Assembly: GCA_000431775.1 (NCBI GenBank)
Contig: FR888229.1
Coordinates: forward strand, 32,733-61,298
Direction of reading: 5' to 3'
DNA length: 28,566 nucleotides
DNA from: Clostridium sp. CAG:413
Lineage (GTDB): Bacteria > Bacillota > Clostridia > Oscillospirales > Acutalibacteraceae
Positions 1 to 7,583 of this stretch are shown here, piece by piece (within the stretch, counting starts at the first letter, position 1; each line of letters opens with the position of its first letter). Below the pieces are notes generated by a model. The model was given only the letters and a program-made list of their open reading frames with translations. It was not told the DNA's origin and made no database searches. The position numbers were made by a program, and so were the translations under genes.

Positions 1-46
1 TGATTGCTATTTTAAAATATTTTTATACTATATAACTAAAAAGTTC

Positions 47-75
47 TTTACACAGACCTAAAATAGTGTTAAAAT
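47..75 (+). promoter_or_regulatory. Putative promoter of the ceramidase-like gene
   Basis: A TTTACA hexamer at 47-52 is followed after 17 bp by TAAAAT at 70-75, a good match to a housekeeping promoter. It lies about 55 bp before the start codon at 131. No other gene sits between the left edge and 131, so this is the obvious driver of the gene. Read by eye only. Confidence 0.5.
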
Positions 76-130
76 AAATCGAAAGTGCGAGGTTCGCTTC
101 GTCAAAACAAAACAGTTAAGGAGACTGAAA

Positions 131-1870
131 ATGAAAAAACACGGTATTAAGATCGTCAGCGTTATTTTGGCTCTGACGATGGTATTCTCCGGCTTCTCGA
201 TCGTCGGCGCTTCGGCTGCGGACGCAGGTACAACCCTTAAAAACGCAGGTGTCGGCATACTCGGCGGCATAGTCAAGGGTCTGCTCTCGGCAATCAACTT
301 CGTTGTCCCCGACAACAAGAACTTTGTCAAAATGGACGATTACAAAAACGATTATTTCTACTCGGGCACCGAGACCATGCTTGACGAGCCTGCCGCAAAC
401 GCGGTTTGGTCGCTCGGCTATGCAAAGGCTTCTCTTGTCCCCACCGACTGGCAGTCAAAGACTTATTACCTCGGCGGCTTTATGTCCATGCAGAACGGCA
501 TGAGCAACAAGGTCGAGGAAGTTATCGACGACATGCAGGCGAGAGTTATCGCCGTATCTGACGGCTCGGGCAGAGGCGTTACGATATTTGCCAATATCGA
601 CAGCATTGGCTTCGCAAACGGCGATATCAAAACTATCCGCAAATACCTCCAGGAGATGGATCTCGGCGTTAAGATCAACTCCGTCAACGTCTCCTCCACT
701 CACTGCCACAGCTGCATTGATACTCAGGGTCTTTGGACAAACACTTTCTCGAAGCTCGGCAAAAATATGCTCAAGGCATATCTCCCCTTCACCGAGATGG
801 AGAGCGGCGTTGACGCCGATTACATTGAGTTCCTTTGCCGCACCGTTGCAGCAGCTATGAAAACTGCTATAGCCGACATGAAGGAAGGCACCATGACCTA
901 CGCCGTCAAAACTCTTGACGCAGGATACTTCAACAACAAGAACAGAAAGTCTGCTACCGCTCACATGAGCGATATGACCAGATTTATATTCACCCCGTTT
1001 GATAAGTCCGCAAGACCCACCATGCTTGTAAACATTGCCGCACACCCCGACATTGCCGGTCTTGCAGTTAATAAGGTCGATAACGGCAGGCAGCTCTCCG
1101 GCGACTATGTTTACTACATGGGCGACACCATTGAGAACGCAGGCTATAACTTTATGTTTGTCAACGGCGCCATCGCAGGTATCTATGCCGGCAGAGGTCT
1201 GACCAACGACGGCGTTTCACTTGAGCGCAGATATCAGCAGTCCGAGCGTTACGGCAGAGAGATGGGCAACATCGCCCTGAACCTTACCAACAGCTATGAC
1301 GCGATCGCGTCAAGAGCGGATTGGGATACCATTAATAAGGAAATGGCTGAGGGCGGCGAAGGCTACACCCTTTGGTTTGAGGGCTGGACCCCCACCACAG
1401 AGAGAGAGCTTAAGCCTCTGCTCAACATTTACATAACCACCGCTATGGTTCAGGTCACGAATCCTCTTATCCTGCTTGTCGGTAAGCTCAACCTTGCTAA
1501 TTATGCGGTTATCAAGGATCATCACAAGTATTACATCAACACCGAGATCGGCTACATGGAGATGGGCGACGTCAAGGTCGCTCTTATGCCCGGCGAGATC
1601 GTTCAGGATCTTGTTGCAGGCGGCGCTTCGCTGACTGCCGAGGGTTCATTCTCCGGCAAGGATTTCGGCTACAAGACCATTCGTGAGCTTTTCGGTGAAG
1701 ACACCATCTGCTTCGGTCTGATGAACGACGCTATCGGCTATGTTGTGCCCGATAACGATTATTCGCTCGGCATAGTTGACGACCACTATCAGGAGCTCAT
1801 CTCCCTCGGCAATGTCACTGCCTCATCAATAATGAAGGGCTTTGCGGAGATAGCCGAAAAGGTCAACTGA
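131..1870 (+). CDS. Secreted neutral/alkaline ceramidase-like protein
   Basis: This 579-residue protein has a classic signal peptide: a basic start (MKKHGIK), a hydrophobic core to about residue 26 and an Ala-rich cleavage zone near ASAA (27-30). It should be exported. The mature part resembles the catalytic domain of neutral/alkaline non-lysosomal ceramidases, which hydrolyse ceramide to sphingosine and fatty acid. The evidence is STHCHS (189-194), matching the family's zinc-binding THTHS-type motif, NIAAHPD (301-307) with a second likely zinc His at 305, and a late VALMPGE strand. The family's usual nucleophile motif (GDxSPN) is not evident; the expected place reads FVNGAIAGIYAG. The substrate is therefore uncertain, and a non-ceramidase hydrolase of the same fold is possible. 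AAGGAG at 118-123, 7 nt before ATG, fixes the start. It is a lone gene, convergent with the amidase. Confidence 0.7.
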   Translation: MKKHGIKIVSVILALTMVFSGFSIVGASAADAGTTLKNAGVGILGGIVKGLLSAINFVVPDNKNFVKMDDYKNDYFYSGTETMLDEPAANAVWSLGYAKASLVPTDWQSKTYYLGGFMSMQNGMSNKVEEVIDDMQARVIAVSDGSGRGVTIFANIDSIGFANGDIKTIRKYLQEMDLGVKINSVNVSSTHCHSCIDTQGLWTNTFSKLGKNMLKAYLPFTEMESGVDADYIEFLCRTVAAAMKTAIADMKEGTMTYAVKTLDAGYFNNKNRKSATAHMSDMTRFIFTPFDKSARPTMLVNIAAHPDIAGLAVNKVDNGRQLSGDYVYYMGDTIENAGYNFMFVNGAIAGIYAGRGLTNDGVSLERRYQQSERYGREMGNIALNLTNSYDAIASRADWDTINKEMAEGGEGYTLWFEGWTPTTERELKPLLNIYITTAMVQVTNPLILLVGKLNLANYAVIKDHHKYYINTEIGYMEMGDVKVALMPGEIVQDLVAGGASLTAEGSFSGKDFGYKTIRELFGEDTICFGLMNDAIGYVVPDNDYSLGIVDDHYQELISLGNVTASSIMKGFAEIAEKVN

Positions 1871-1884
1871 GAATTCAATATAGC

Positions 1885-1917
1885 AAAAAGGCTGCGGCTA
1901 AAACCGCAGTCTTTTTT
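1885..1917. terminator. Bidirectional hairpin terminator between convergent genes
   Basis: CTGCGG at 1892-1897 pairs with CCGCAG at 1904-1909. The stem is extended by an A-run on the left (1885-1889) and a T-run on the right (1912-1917), so it can end transcription in both directions. It sits between the ceramidase-like gene (+) and the amidase gene (-). Confidence 0.85.
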
Positions 1918-1918
1918 G

Positions 1919-2542
1919 TTACAGTGTATTCTTGATAGCCGTTGCTATCGCTTCGGCGTAAGCATTGAGATTATCGTCAAGCAGCTTGTTATCTTCCTCA
2001 CTGGTTATGAAGCCGATCTCCGCAAGGCAGCTTGCCATGTTTGTGTGGCTGTTAACGTAGTAGTTGCCGTCGCCCTGTGCGTAGCCCGCCTTTACTCCCC
2101 TGTTCTTTGAGATGCCGACTTCGTCAAGCTCTGAGAGTATGTTTTCGGCAAGAGCCGTGTCCTTTTGCGGAGCATCGGAGCTTATCCAGATCTCGACCCC
2201 CTTGCCCGAATCGGCGCTGTTACGGTGGAGAGCTATGAAGAGCTTTGCACGCCTGCGGTTCGCAATTTTACAGCGTTTTTCGAGGCTTATAAAGGTATCG
2301 TCGTCTCTTGTCAGCTTGACCTTGACGCCCATATCCTTGAGGTTGTCGGTAACAAGCAGGGCGAGATCCAAGTTATCGTCTTTTTCGTTCCTGCCCTCAT
2401 ACTGAGCGCCGACATCGTTGCCGCCGTGACCCGGGTCAATGACAACATCAACCGCCGGAGGGCGGAGAATTGCACCAATTACCGCAGAGGCAATGACAAC
2501 TACCGCCGCAATGCCGATGATAAGTATGCGTTTTTTGCTCAA
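1919..2542 (-). CDS. N-acetylmuramoyl-L-alanine amidase (Amidase_3), membrane-anchored or secreted
   Basis: The protein (about 207 aa) cleaves the amide bond between muramic acid and the stem peptide of peptidoglycan. It begins with a short basic stretch and one hydrophobic helix (about residues 5-26), an uncleaved anchor or a signal peptide, so it acts outside the membrane. The Amidase_3 zinc signature is clear: VIDPGHGG near residue 35, the glutamate of GRNEKDDN, ALHRNSA, and the catalytic CLAEIGFITSEEDN near the C-terminus. It resembles CwlD/AmiC-type enzymes without added wall-binding repeats. Starts: GTG (2551), ATG (2548) and TTG (2542) are in frame. The site GAGGTGAT sits too close to the first two and about 7 nt before the TTG, so I prefer TTG. 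It has a promoter of its own and is separated from trxB by a hairpin. Confidence 0.85.
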   Translation of the reverse strand: MSKKRILIIGIAAVVVIASAVIGAILRPPAVDVVIDPGHGGNDVGAQYEGRNEKDDNLDLALLVTDNLKDMGVKVKLTRDDDTFISLEKRCKIANRRRAKLFIALHRNSADSGKGVEIWISSDAPQKDTALAENILSELDEVGISKNRGVKAGYAQGDGNYYVNSHTNMASCLAEIGFITSEEDNKLLDDNLNAYAEAIATAIKNTL

Positions 2543-2573
2543 ATTCATCACCTCATATCAAATGCTACAGCAT

Positions 2574-2579
2574 ATTATA
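2574..2579 (-). promoter_or_regulatory. Putative -10 box of the amidase gene
   Basis: Read on the minus strand this is a perfect TATAAT, about 32 bp before the preferred TTG start. The -35 is poor: TTGATA lies about 22 bp away and nothing better stands at 17 bp. The promoter call therefore rests on the -10 alone. Confidence 0.35.
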
Positions 2580-2630
2580 CTGCGGCAATATCGGGAAAAT
2601 ATATCAAAAAAGTTAAAAATATATTAAATT

Positions 2631-2656
2631 GACCGGAGCGAATCAACGCCCCGGTC
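2631..2656 (-). terminator. Hairpin terminator after trxB
   Basis: GACCGG (2631-2636) pairs with CCGGTC (2651-2656), with some pairing inside (GCG/CGC). On the minus strand the stem is followed by an A/T-rich run rather than a pure T-tract. It lies directly after the trxB stop and before the amidase promoter, so it likely ends the ribonucleotide reductase transcript. Confidence 0.55.
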
Positions 2657-2662
2657 GAAGTT

Positions 2663-3568
2663 TTACATATTGTCGATATATCGGCAGGCTGCGAGGGCGG
2701 CTACCGAACCGTCCGCAACGGCGGTGGTTATCTGCCTTATCAGCTTGCTGCGGCAATCGCCTGCCGCAAATACACCTGGAGTGTGGGTGAGGCAGCTCTC
2801 ATCCGAGTCAAAGTAGCCGTACTCGTTGATATCGGCGACATCGGCAAAAGCTGTGTTCCCAGGCACAAGACCGATGGCAATAAACAGACCGTCTACTTTA
2901 AGCTCGCTCTCAACGCCGTCGTGGCTCTTGAGGCGCAGACCGGTAAGGGTCTTGTCACCGAGCAGAGCCGTGATAACGGTGCTCGGGATGAATTCCACAT
3001 TGTCGCGCTCCTTGAGTTTTGCAACGAGCCTTGCTTCACCGGTGAAATAGCTGAATTTCTGGATAACATAGACCTTCTTGCAGCCGTCGGAGAGCAGAAT
3101 AGCCTCCTGGAGAGCGGAATTGCCTCCGCCGAGCACGGCTACGGTCTGGTCCCTGAAGAAAGCTCCGTCGCACACGGCGCAGTATGATACGCCGGACCCG
3201 ATTAGACTGTCTTCATTCGGCAGACCGATCTGACGATGCCTGACACCGGTGGCAATGATGACCGCCTTTGCCTGATGCTCACCCTCCTCGGTGACGATGG
3301 TTTTATATTCACCGTTGTCGATTATGCGGGTGACTGTCTCCATTTCTATCTCGGCGCCTTGATGAATGACCTGCTCGACGAGCTTATCGGCAAGCTCGTT
3401 GCCGCTCATCTTGACATAGCCGGGATAATTCTCTATCTGAGGCGAAAAGGTTATCTGACCGCCGAACGTGCTCTTTTCAAGAACGAGGACGGTTTTATCG
3501 GCGCGCAGTGCATAAAGGGCGGCGGTGAGGCCTGCCGGACCCGCGCCGACAACTATAATATCATACAT
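2663..3568 (-). CDS. trxB: Thioredoxin reductase (NADPH, FAD)
   Basis: This flavoprotein of about 301 aa passes electrons from NADPH through FAD to a disulfide in thioredoxin. Visible are the N-terminal FAD motif GAGPAG, the redox pair CAVC (Cys about 130 and 133), the NADPH-side GGGNSALQEA and a C-terminal FAD motif (GVFAAGDC). Length and order match bacterial low-molecular-weight TrxB. The start is taken as ATG at 3568, because AAGGA lies 8 nt upstream, rather than the TTG at 3577. It begins about a dozen bases after the nrdD stop and must be cotranscribed. Since the upstream reductase carries its own redoxin domain, the natural inference is that this enzyme keeps that domain reduced, so NADPH rather than formate would drive deoxyribonucleotide synthesis. 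Confidence 0.9.
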   Translation of the reverse strand: MYDIIVVGAGPAGLTAALYALRADKTVLVLEKSTFGGQITFSPQIENYPGYVKMSGNELADKLVEQVIHQGAEIEMETVTRIIDNGEYKTIVTEEGEHQAKAVIIATGVRHRQIGLPNEDSLIGSGVSYCAVCDGAFFRDQTVAVLGGGNSALQEAILLSDGCKKVYVIQKFSYFTGEARLVAKLKERDNVEFIPSTVITALLGDKTLTGLRLKSHDGVESELKVDGLFIAIGLVPGNTAFADVADINEYGYFDSDESCLTHTPGVFAAGDCRSKLIRQITTAVADGSVAALAACRYIDNM

Positions 3569-3580
3569 TTTCGTCAATCC

Positions 3581-5950
3581 TTACTTTGAAGCTTCGATGA
3601 ACTTCTTGATCTCGGCAACGCCGGCATATTTGACAGCCTCGCCGTCCTTGACAACTACGAGGGTGGGAGCCTGCTTAACGCCGAGGGCGATCGCAAGATC
3701 TTCGTTTTCGTATGCGAGAATTTCATTGACCGAGATGCCTGCCTTGGCGAGCTGAGCGAGAGCTACTTTGCAATTGGGGCAGGTCGCAGTCTTGAAGAGA
3801 TAAAGTCCGTCGGCGAGAGTGCAGGCAGTCTCTTCACGCTCCGCGCAGGCGCAAGCGGTGTGATGACCGTGACCCTCAAGGTGTGAGTGAGAGATATTAT
3901 AGACTTTGCGCTCTTTGTATTCCTGAGCCTTGCCGTCGTTCCAGTTTTGGACGGGGCGATAGTAGCCTGTGATACGGCTGTAGACCTCGGTGGCGGAGCC
4001 GCAGTCGGGGCACTTGAATTCTTCGCCTGCGATGTAGCCGTGGTTGCGGCATACGGAATAAGTGGGCGAAAGAGTATAATAGGGCAGCTTGTAGTTATTT
4101 GCGATCTTTCTGACAAGGTCGGCGGCAGCTCTCCAATCAGGCAGCTTCTCGCCGAGGAAGGCATGGAATACGGTGCCTGAGGTGTAGAGAGTCTGGAGCT
4201 CATCCTGGATATCGAGAGCCTCGAATATATCCTCGGTGTAGCCGACAGGCAGATGCGAGCTGTTGGTGTAGTAGGGAGTTTCCTTGGAAGCGGTGATGAT
4301 GCCGGGGTAACGCTTGACATCGTGCTTTGCAAGGCGATAAGAAGTCGACTCTGCGGGAGTGGCCTCGAGATTATAGAGGTCGCCGTACATCTCCTGATAG
4401 TCAGAGAGACGCTCACGCATATGGTTAAGCACATCCTTGGCAAACGCCTGGGTCTTGGGGCTGGTCATATCGGCTCTGAGCCAGTTGGCGTTGAGGCCGA
4501 CCTCGTTCATGCCGACAAGGCCGATGGTGGAGAAGTGGTTGTCAAAGGTGCCGAGGTAACGCTTGGTGTAGGGATAAAGACCCTCGTTGAGGAGCTTTGT
4601 GATTATGGTACGCTTGATCTTGAGCGAACGGGCGGCGATATCCATCATCTTATCAAGGCGATGATAGAAGTCCTTCTCGTCCTCGGCAAGATAGGCTATC
4701 CTGGGCAGGTTGATGGTGACAACGCCGACGGAGCCGGTGCTCTCACCGCTGCCGAAGAAGCCGCCGGACTTCTTGCGAAGCTCACGAAGGTCAAGGCGCA
4801 GACGGCAGCACATGGAGCGGACGTCGCTCGGCTCCATATCGCTGTTGACATAGTTTGAGAAATAGGGAGTGCCATACTTTGAAGTCATTTCAAAGAGGAG
4901 CTTGTTATTCTCGGTTTCGGACCAGTCAAAGTCTTTGGTTATCGAATATGTGGGGATGGGGTACTGGAAGCCGCGGCCGTTGGCGTCGCCTTCTATCATT
5001 ATCTCGATAAAGGCCTTGTTGATCATATCCATCTCGGCCTTGCAATCCTTGTACTTAAAGTCCATTTCCTTTCCGCCGACGATGCAGTTCATCTCGGCAA
5101 GATCCGCGGGGACGGTCCAGTCGAGGGTTATGTTTGAGAACGGAGCCTGAGTGCCCCAACGGCTCGGGGTATTGACGCCGTAGATGAAGGACTCGATGCA
5201 CTTCTTGACCTGGTCGTAGTCGAGGTTGTCGGCCTTAACGAACGGGGCAAGGTAAGTATCAAATGATGAGAATGCCTGAGCGCCCGCCCATTCATTCTGC
5301 ATGATGCCGAGGAAGTTGACCATCTGGTTGCAGAGAGTAGCAAGGTGGCTTGCGGGCGAAGATGTGATCTTGCCGGTCACGCCGCCGAGACCCTCCTGAA
5401 TAAGCTGTTTAAGTGACCAGCCGGCGCAGTAACCGGTGAGCATCGAAAGGTCGTGGAGATGTATATCGGCGTTTCTGTGAGCGTTAGCTATCTCGTCGTC
5501 ATAGATCTCGGAGAGCCAGTAGTTCGCAGTGATGGCGCCGGAGTTGCTGAGTATAAGGCCGCCGACGGAATAAGTTACGGTCGAATTCTCCTTAACGCGC
5601 CAGTCGGTAACATTGACATAGCTGTTGACAAGCTCTTTGTAGTCGAGAATAGTCGACTTGATGCTGCGGAGCTTCTCGCGCTGGCGGCGATAAAGAATGT
5701 ATGCCTTTGCGACATCGGCGTAGCCGGACTGGATGAGCACATGCTCAACGCTGTCCTGAATATCCTCAACGGCGATGAGCGAGTCCTCGATCTTGGGCTC
5801 GAAATCAGCCGTAACCTTGAGGGCGAGGAAGTCGATTGTGGAGGGGTGATACTGCTTCTCCTGCGACTCAAACGCCTTTTTAATGGCTTCGGCGATCTTG
5901 TTGATGTCGAATTCTGCGATTTTTCCGTCTCTCTTTACGACCTGGTACAT
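3581..5950 (-). CDS. nrdD: Anaerobic (class III) ribonucleoside-triphosphate reductase fused to a C-terminal redoxin
   Basis: A glycyl-radical enzyme of 789 aa that reduces NTPs to dNTPs without oxygen. Residues 1-95 form an ATP-cone, the allosteric ATP/dATP switch. The ten-stranded barrel follows, with SMCCRLRLD (379-387) holding the active-site cysteines. C634, H637, C647 and C650 form the usual zinc site. RITGYYRP (659-666) is the radical loop, with Gly662 the likely radical. Unlike plain NrdD, the chain continues past about 690 through a His/Cys-rich linker (688-710) into a thioredoxin/glutaredoxin-like domain with the pair TCPNC (C724, C727) and the cis-Pro-like QAPTLVV (760-766). This suggests the thioredoxin-dependent NrdD type rather than the formate-dependent E. 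coli type. The activase gene lies upstream and trxB downstream. An NrdR-box-like operator lies at the promoter. Confidence 0.93.
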   Translation of the reverse strand: MYQVVKRDGKIAEFDINKIAEAIKKAFESQEKQYHPSTIDFLALKVTADFEPKIEDSLIAVEDIQDSVEHVLIQSGYADVAKAYILYRRQREKLRSIKSTILDYKELVNSYVNVTDWRVKENSTVTYSVGGLILSNSGAITANYWLSEIYDDEIANAHRNADIHLHDLSMLTGYCAGWSLKQLIQEGLGGVTGKITSSPASHLATLCNQMVNFLGIMQNEWAGAQAFSSFDTYLAPFVKADNLDYDQVKKCIESFIYGVNTPSRWGTQAPFSNITLDWTVPADLAEMNCIVGGKEMDFKYKDCKAEMDMINKAFIEIMIEGDANGRGFQYPIPTYSITKDFDWSETENNKLLFEMTSKYGTPYFSNYVNSDMEPSDVRSMCCRLRLDLRELRKKSGGFFGSGESTGSVGVVTINLPRIAYLAEDEKDFYHRLDKMMDIAARSLKIKRTIITKLLNEGLYPYTKRYLGTFDNHFSTIGLVGMNEVGLNANWLRADMTSPKTQAFAKDVLNHMRERLSDYQEMYGDLYNLEATPAESTSYRLAKHDVKRYPGIITASKETPYYTNSSHLPVGYTEDIFEALDIQDELQTLYTSGTVFHAFLGEKLPDWRAAADLVRKIANNYKLPYYTLSPTYSVCRNHGYIAGEEFKCPDCGSATEVYSRITGYYRPVQNWNDGKAQEYKERKVYNISHSHLEGHGHHTACACAEREETACTLADGLYLFKTATCPNCKVALAQLAKAGISVNEILAYENEDLAIALGVKQAPTLVVVKDGEAVKYAGVAEIKKFIEASK

Positions 5951-6006
5951 ATTCTCCGTTTCCTTTCGATTTATATTTTATCCGAGTAAAAACATGATAT
6001 AAGCGG

Positions 6007-6042
6007 CAACGACTAAGATATTATCAAATTACTGAGTCGTTG
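6007..6042. repeat. Inverted repeat bracketing the nrdD -10 box
   Basis: CAACGACT (6007-6014) is the exact reverse complement of AGTCGTTG (6035-6042), with 20 bp between. With one mismatch the arms extend to 10 bp. The repeat encloses the -10 box and abuts the -35, a typical layout for a DNA operator. The expected transcription start is near 6011, so it cannot form a full RNA hairpin. The binding protein is unknown. Confidence 0.45.
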
Positions 6043-6046
6043 TCAA
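6018..6046 (-). promoter_or_regulatory. nrdD promoter
   Basis: On the minus strand TTGACA (6041-6046) and TAATAT (6018-6023) are separated by exactly 17 bp, a strong consensus promoter about 70 bp before the nrdD ATG. The -35 overlaps an NrdR-box-like palindrome, so the repressor could block it directly. Confidence 0.7.
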
Positions 6047-6098
6047 TATATTGTGCTGCATTTTTGAAAGTTTGTGTAAAACGCACTATATATATGCT
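6041..6098. promoter_or_regulatory. Pair of NrdR-box-like operators upstream of nrdD
   Basis: Two 16-bp sites resemble the NrdR consensus (acaCwAtATaTwGtgt): 6041-6056, with palindromic core CAATATATTG, and 6083-6098, with core CACTATATATATG. Each agrees at about 12 of 16 positions by my count. Their centres are 42 bp apart, about four helical turns, in keeping with paired NrdR boxes. NrdR is the zinc-finger/ATP-cone repressor of ribonucleotide reductase genes; it is not encoded in this window. Confidence 0.6.
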
Positions 6099-6115
6099 GC
6101 TTTTTGTTGATTTTT

Positions 6116-6808
6116 TCAGATACCTCTCAGCTCGCAGCTGTCAACATAGCCGAGCATTATCTCACGCATACGTTCCATATCCGCCTTGCTGTGGGCGGAG
6201 AGGCCGAAGCCTATCAGCTCGCCGGAATCCTTGAACGCCTGCAAATAGTGGCGTTTCGCGCCCTTGATGAATTCGCCGAGCTCCACTGTATCCTCAATCG
6301 GGTTAAGCTCACGGGTAACGGTGGTCCTAAATTCATAATCGACCGTGTCTTGAAGCAGAAAATCAATGCTCTCTTTAATTTTATCGAGCTTGTAGCCTCC
6401 GATGCCGACGGCGCTCGGGTACCCGCTCGGGGCAGCCTTTACATCCATAGCAACGTAGTCGACGAGACCTGCGCCGACAAGCTCCTTGAGCCTTGCGGGA
6501 TAGGTGCCGTTTGTGTCGAGCTTCACGGCGCAGCCGAGGTCGCGAACTTTTTGCAGGAAATCCGCAATATCGGGCTGCATGAGCGGCTCACCGCCCGTCA
6601 CGGCAACGCCCTCGATTATCCCCTGCCGCTTTTTAAGATAAGCGAAGATCTCATCCTCCGAATACTCGCTCTCCTGCGGCGGGTGGATGACGAGACTTGC
6701 ATTTTGGCAAAACGGGCATCTGAGATCACAGCCGCCGGTAAATACGGTGCAGGCGGTTTTGCCCGGAAAATCAAGCAAAGTGAGCTTTTGCAGACCTTGA
6801 ATATTCAT
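6116..6808 (-). CDS. nrdG: Anaerobic ribonucleotide reductase activating enzyme (radical SAM)
   Basis: This 230-residue radical-SAM protein generates the glycyl radical on NrdD by reductive cleavage of S-adenosylmethionine. The iron-sulfur motif CDLRCPFC (about residues 27-34) sits in GGCDLRCPFCQN. TGGEPL follows and binds SAM. The opening QKLTLLDFPGKTACTVF is typical of the NrdG form also called anaerobic RNR activating protein. The start is ATG 6808 rather than the TTG just upstream; the ribosome site (GAAAGA) is weak. It lies upstream of nrdD, 165 bp away, but both genes have separate promoters, so expression can be tuned independently. It is the natural partner of the reductase, although pyruvate-formate-lyase activases share the same general fold. 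Confidence 0.9.
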   Translation of the reverse strand: MNIQGLQKLTLLDFPGKTACTVFTGGCDLRCPFCQNASLVIHPPQESEYSEDEIFAYLKKRQGIIEGVAVTGGEPLMQPDIADFLQKVRDLGCAVKLDTNGTYPARLKELVGAGLVDYVAMDVKAAPSGYPSAVGIGGYKLDKIKESIDFLLQDTVDYEFRTTVTRELNPIEDTVELGEFIKGAKRHYLQAFKDSGELIGFGLSAHSKADMERMREIMLGYVDSCELRGI

Positions 6809-6861
6809 CAAAAATCATTCTTTCAGCAATAATAACCACAAAATAAGCGGGTTCAGTTATG

Positions 6862-6890
6862 ATAATAACACAACATATTGTGCTTGTCAA
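6862..6890 (-). promoter_or_regulatory. nrdG promoter
   Basis: On the minus strand TTGACA (6885-6890) and TATTAT (6862-6867) are separated by 17 bp. This is the best promoter upstream of nrdG, about 55 bp before its ATG. The entire spacer is taken up by an NrdR-box-like palindrome. Confidence 0.7.
6868..6883. promoter_or_regulatory. NrdR-box-like operator within the nrdG promoter spacer
   Basis: The 16-mer ACACAACATATTGTGC matches the NrdR consensus at 14 of 16 positions by my count and is the best such site in the window. It lies exactly between the -35 and -10 hexamers, where binding should exclude RNA polymerase. A much weaker copy (about 9 of 16) lies around 6836-6851, about 32 bp away centre to centre. 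Confidence 0.65.
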
Positions 6891-6910
6891 TAGCAAACCA
6901 TAATTTTTTG

Positions 6911-6942
6911 CAGAAAAAGAGAGCCGCCGTAAAGGGCGGCTC
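6911..6942 (-). terminator. Terminator of the GtrA-like gene
   Basis: GAGCCGCC (6921-6928) pairs perfectly with GGCGGCTC (6935-6942) around a 6-nt loop. On the minus strand the stem is followed by TCTTTTTCT. It lies about 20 bp after the GtrA-like stop, isolating that gene and the deo cluster from nrdG. Confidence 0.88.
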
Positions 6943-6960
6943 CCGATGAGATTCGGAAAA

Positions 6961-7488
6961 TTATTTGTCTGCCTTCTTCTTGTGGAAGAGGAGCTTGTCG
7001 ACCGGGAAGTAAAGGAAAAACTGAATAGCGCCGCAAAGAGCGTTGGAGATGAAGGTCGCAAGGCTCTCGGCAACATTCTTGGCAACGAGCCAGCCCTGGA
7101 AGGTGGGGGCGAGCCAAGCGGAGAAGCAGATAAGAGCGACGGTGAAAACTATGTAGATGGGAAGAGTGATCGCCACATTTGCGTCGGAGTTGAAGGTCTT
7201 GTCTCTGTTGATGAAGAAAGAGACGATCTGAGCGATTATGTTGCTGGCAGTGGAGGCAATGAAGAAGCCGAGGCCGTTGCCCTCGCCGCCTGCGGAAGCA
7301 AATACAAAGAACTCATACTTCTGATTGATGAATTCATCGGACATAAAGAGCTGAATAATAATGGGAAGCACCGTCTGAATAACGAAAGCACCGAGACTGA
7401 CAACGATGAACTTGACAAACTGCCAAAGAGTGACTATACCCTTACCCTTGCTGTCGGCGGCCTTATCAATTTGATTAAGTTTACCCAT
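6961..7488 (-). CDS. GtrA-like small multi-pass membrane protein
   Basis: A 175-residue protein with a basic N-terminus, four likely membrane helices (about 22-45, 68-92, 107-128 and 140-160) and a lysine-rich tail (HKKKADK). The sequences FVKFIVVSLGAFVIQ and SFFINRDKTF match the GtrA family, whose members are thought to flip undecaprenyl-linked sugars or otherwise assist transfer of sugars to surface polymers. No glycosyltransferase partner lies nearby, so the true role here is open. AGGAG stands 9 nt before ATG, and a good promoter lies just upstream. A longer than usual loop between helices 1 and 2 (about 50-68, rich in Gly and acidic residues) is a small oddity. Confidence 0.7.
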   Translation of the reverse strand: MGKLNQIDKAADSKGKGIVTLWQFVKFIVVSLGAFVIQTVLPIIIQLFMSDEFINQKYEFFVFASAGGEGNGLGFFIASTASNIIAQIVSFFINRDKTFNSDANVAITLPIYIVFTVALICFSAWLAPTFQGWLVAKNVAESLATFISNALCGAIQFFLYFPVDKLLFHKKKADK

Positions 7489-7522
7489 GTTGAATCTCTC
7501 CTAACTGTTTTTTTTCTGAAAA

Positions 7523-7552
7523 ATTATACCACAAGCATATACCGATTGGCAA
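7523..7552 (-). promoter_or_regulatory. Promoter of the GtrA-like gene
   Basis: On the minus strand TTGCCA (7547-7552) and a perfect TATAAT (7523-7528) are 18 bp apart. The -35 lies inside a perfect short palindrome, TTGGC-AA-GCCAA (7546-7557). No strong terminator follows the pdp stop at 7584, so some readthrough from the salvage operon is also possible. Confidence 0.6.
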
Positions 7553-7583
7553 GCCAAAAATACGGCTATGAAATTGTGCAATA

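Noticed and set aside
4253..4858. 201-codon plus-strand frame over nrdD
   Set aside because: Antisense of the NrdD barrel, without recognisable domains.
6104..6832. 242-codon plus-strand open frame over nrdG
   Set aside because: Complement of a clearly real radical-SAM gene, with no family motif of its own.
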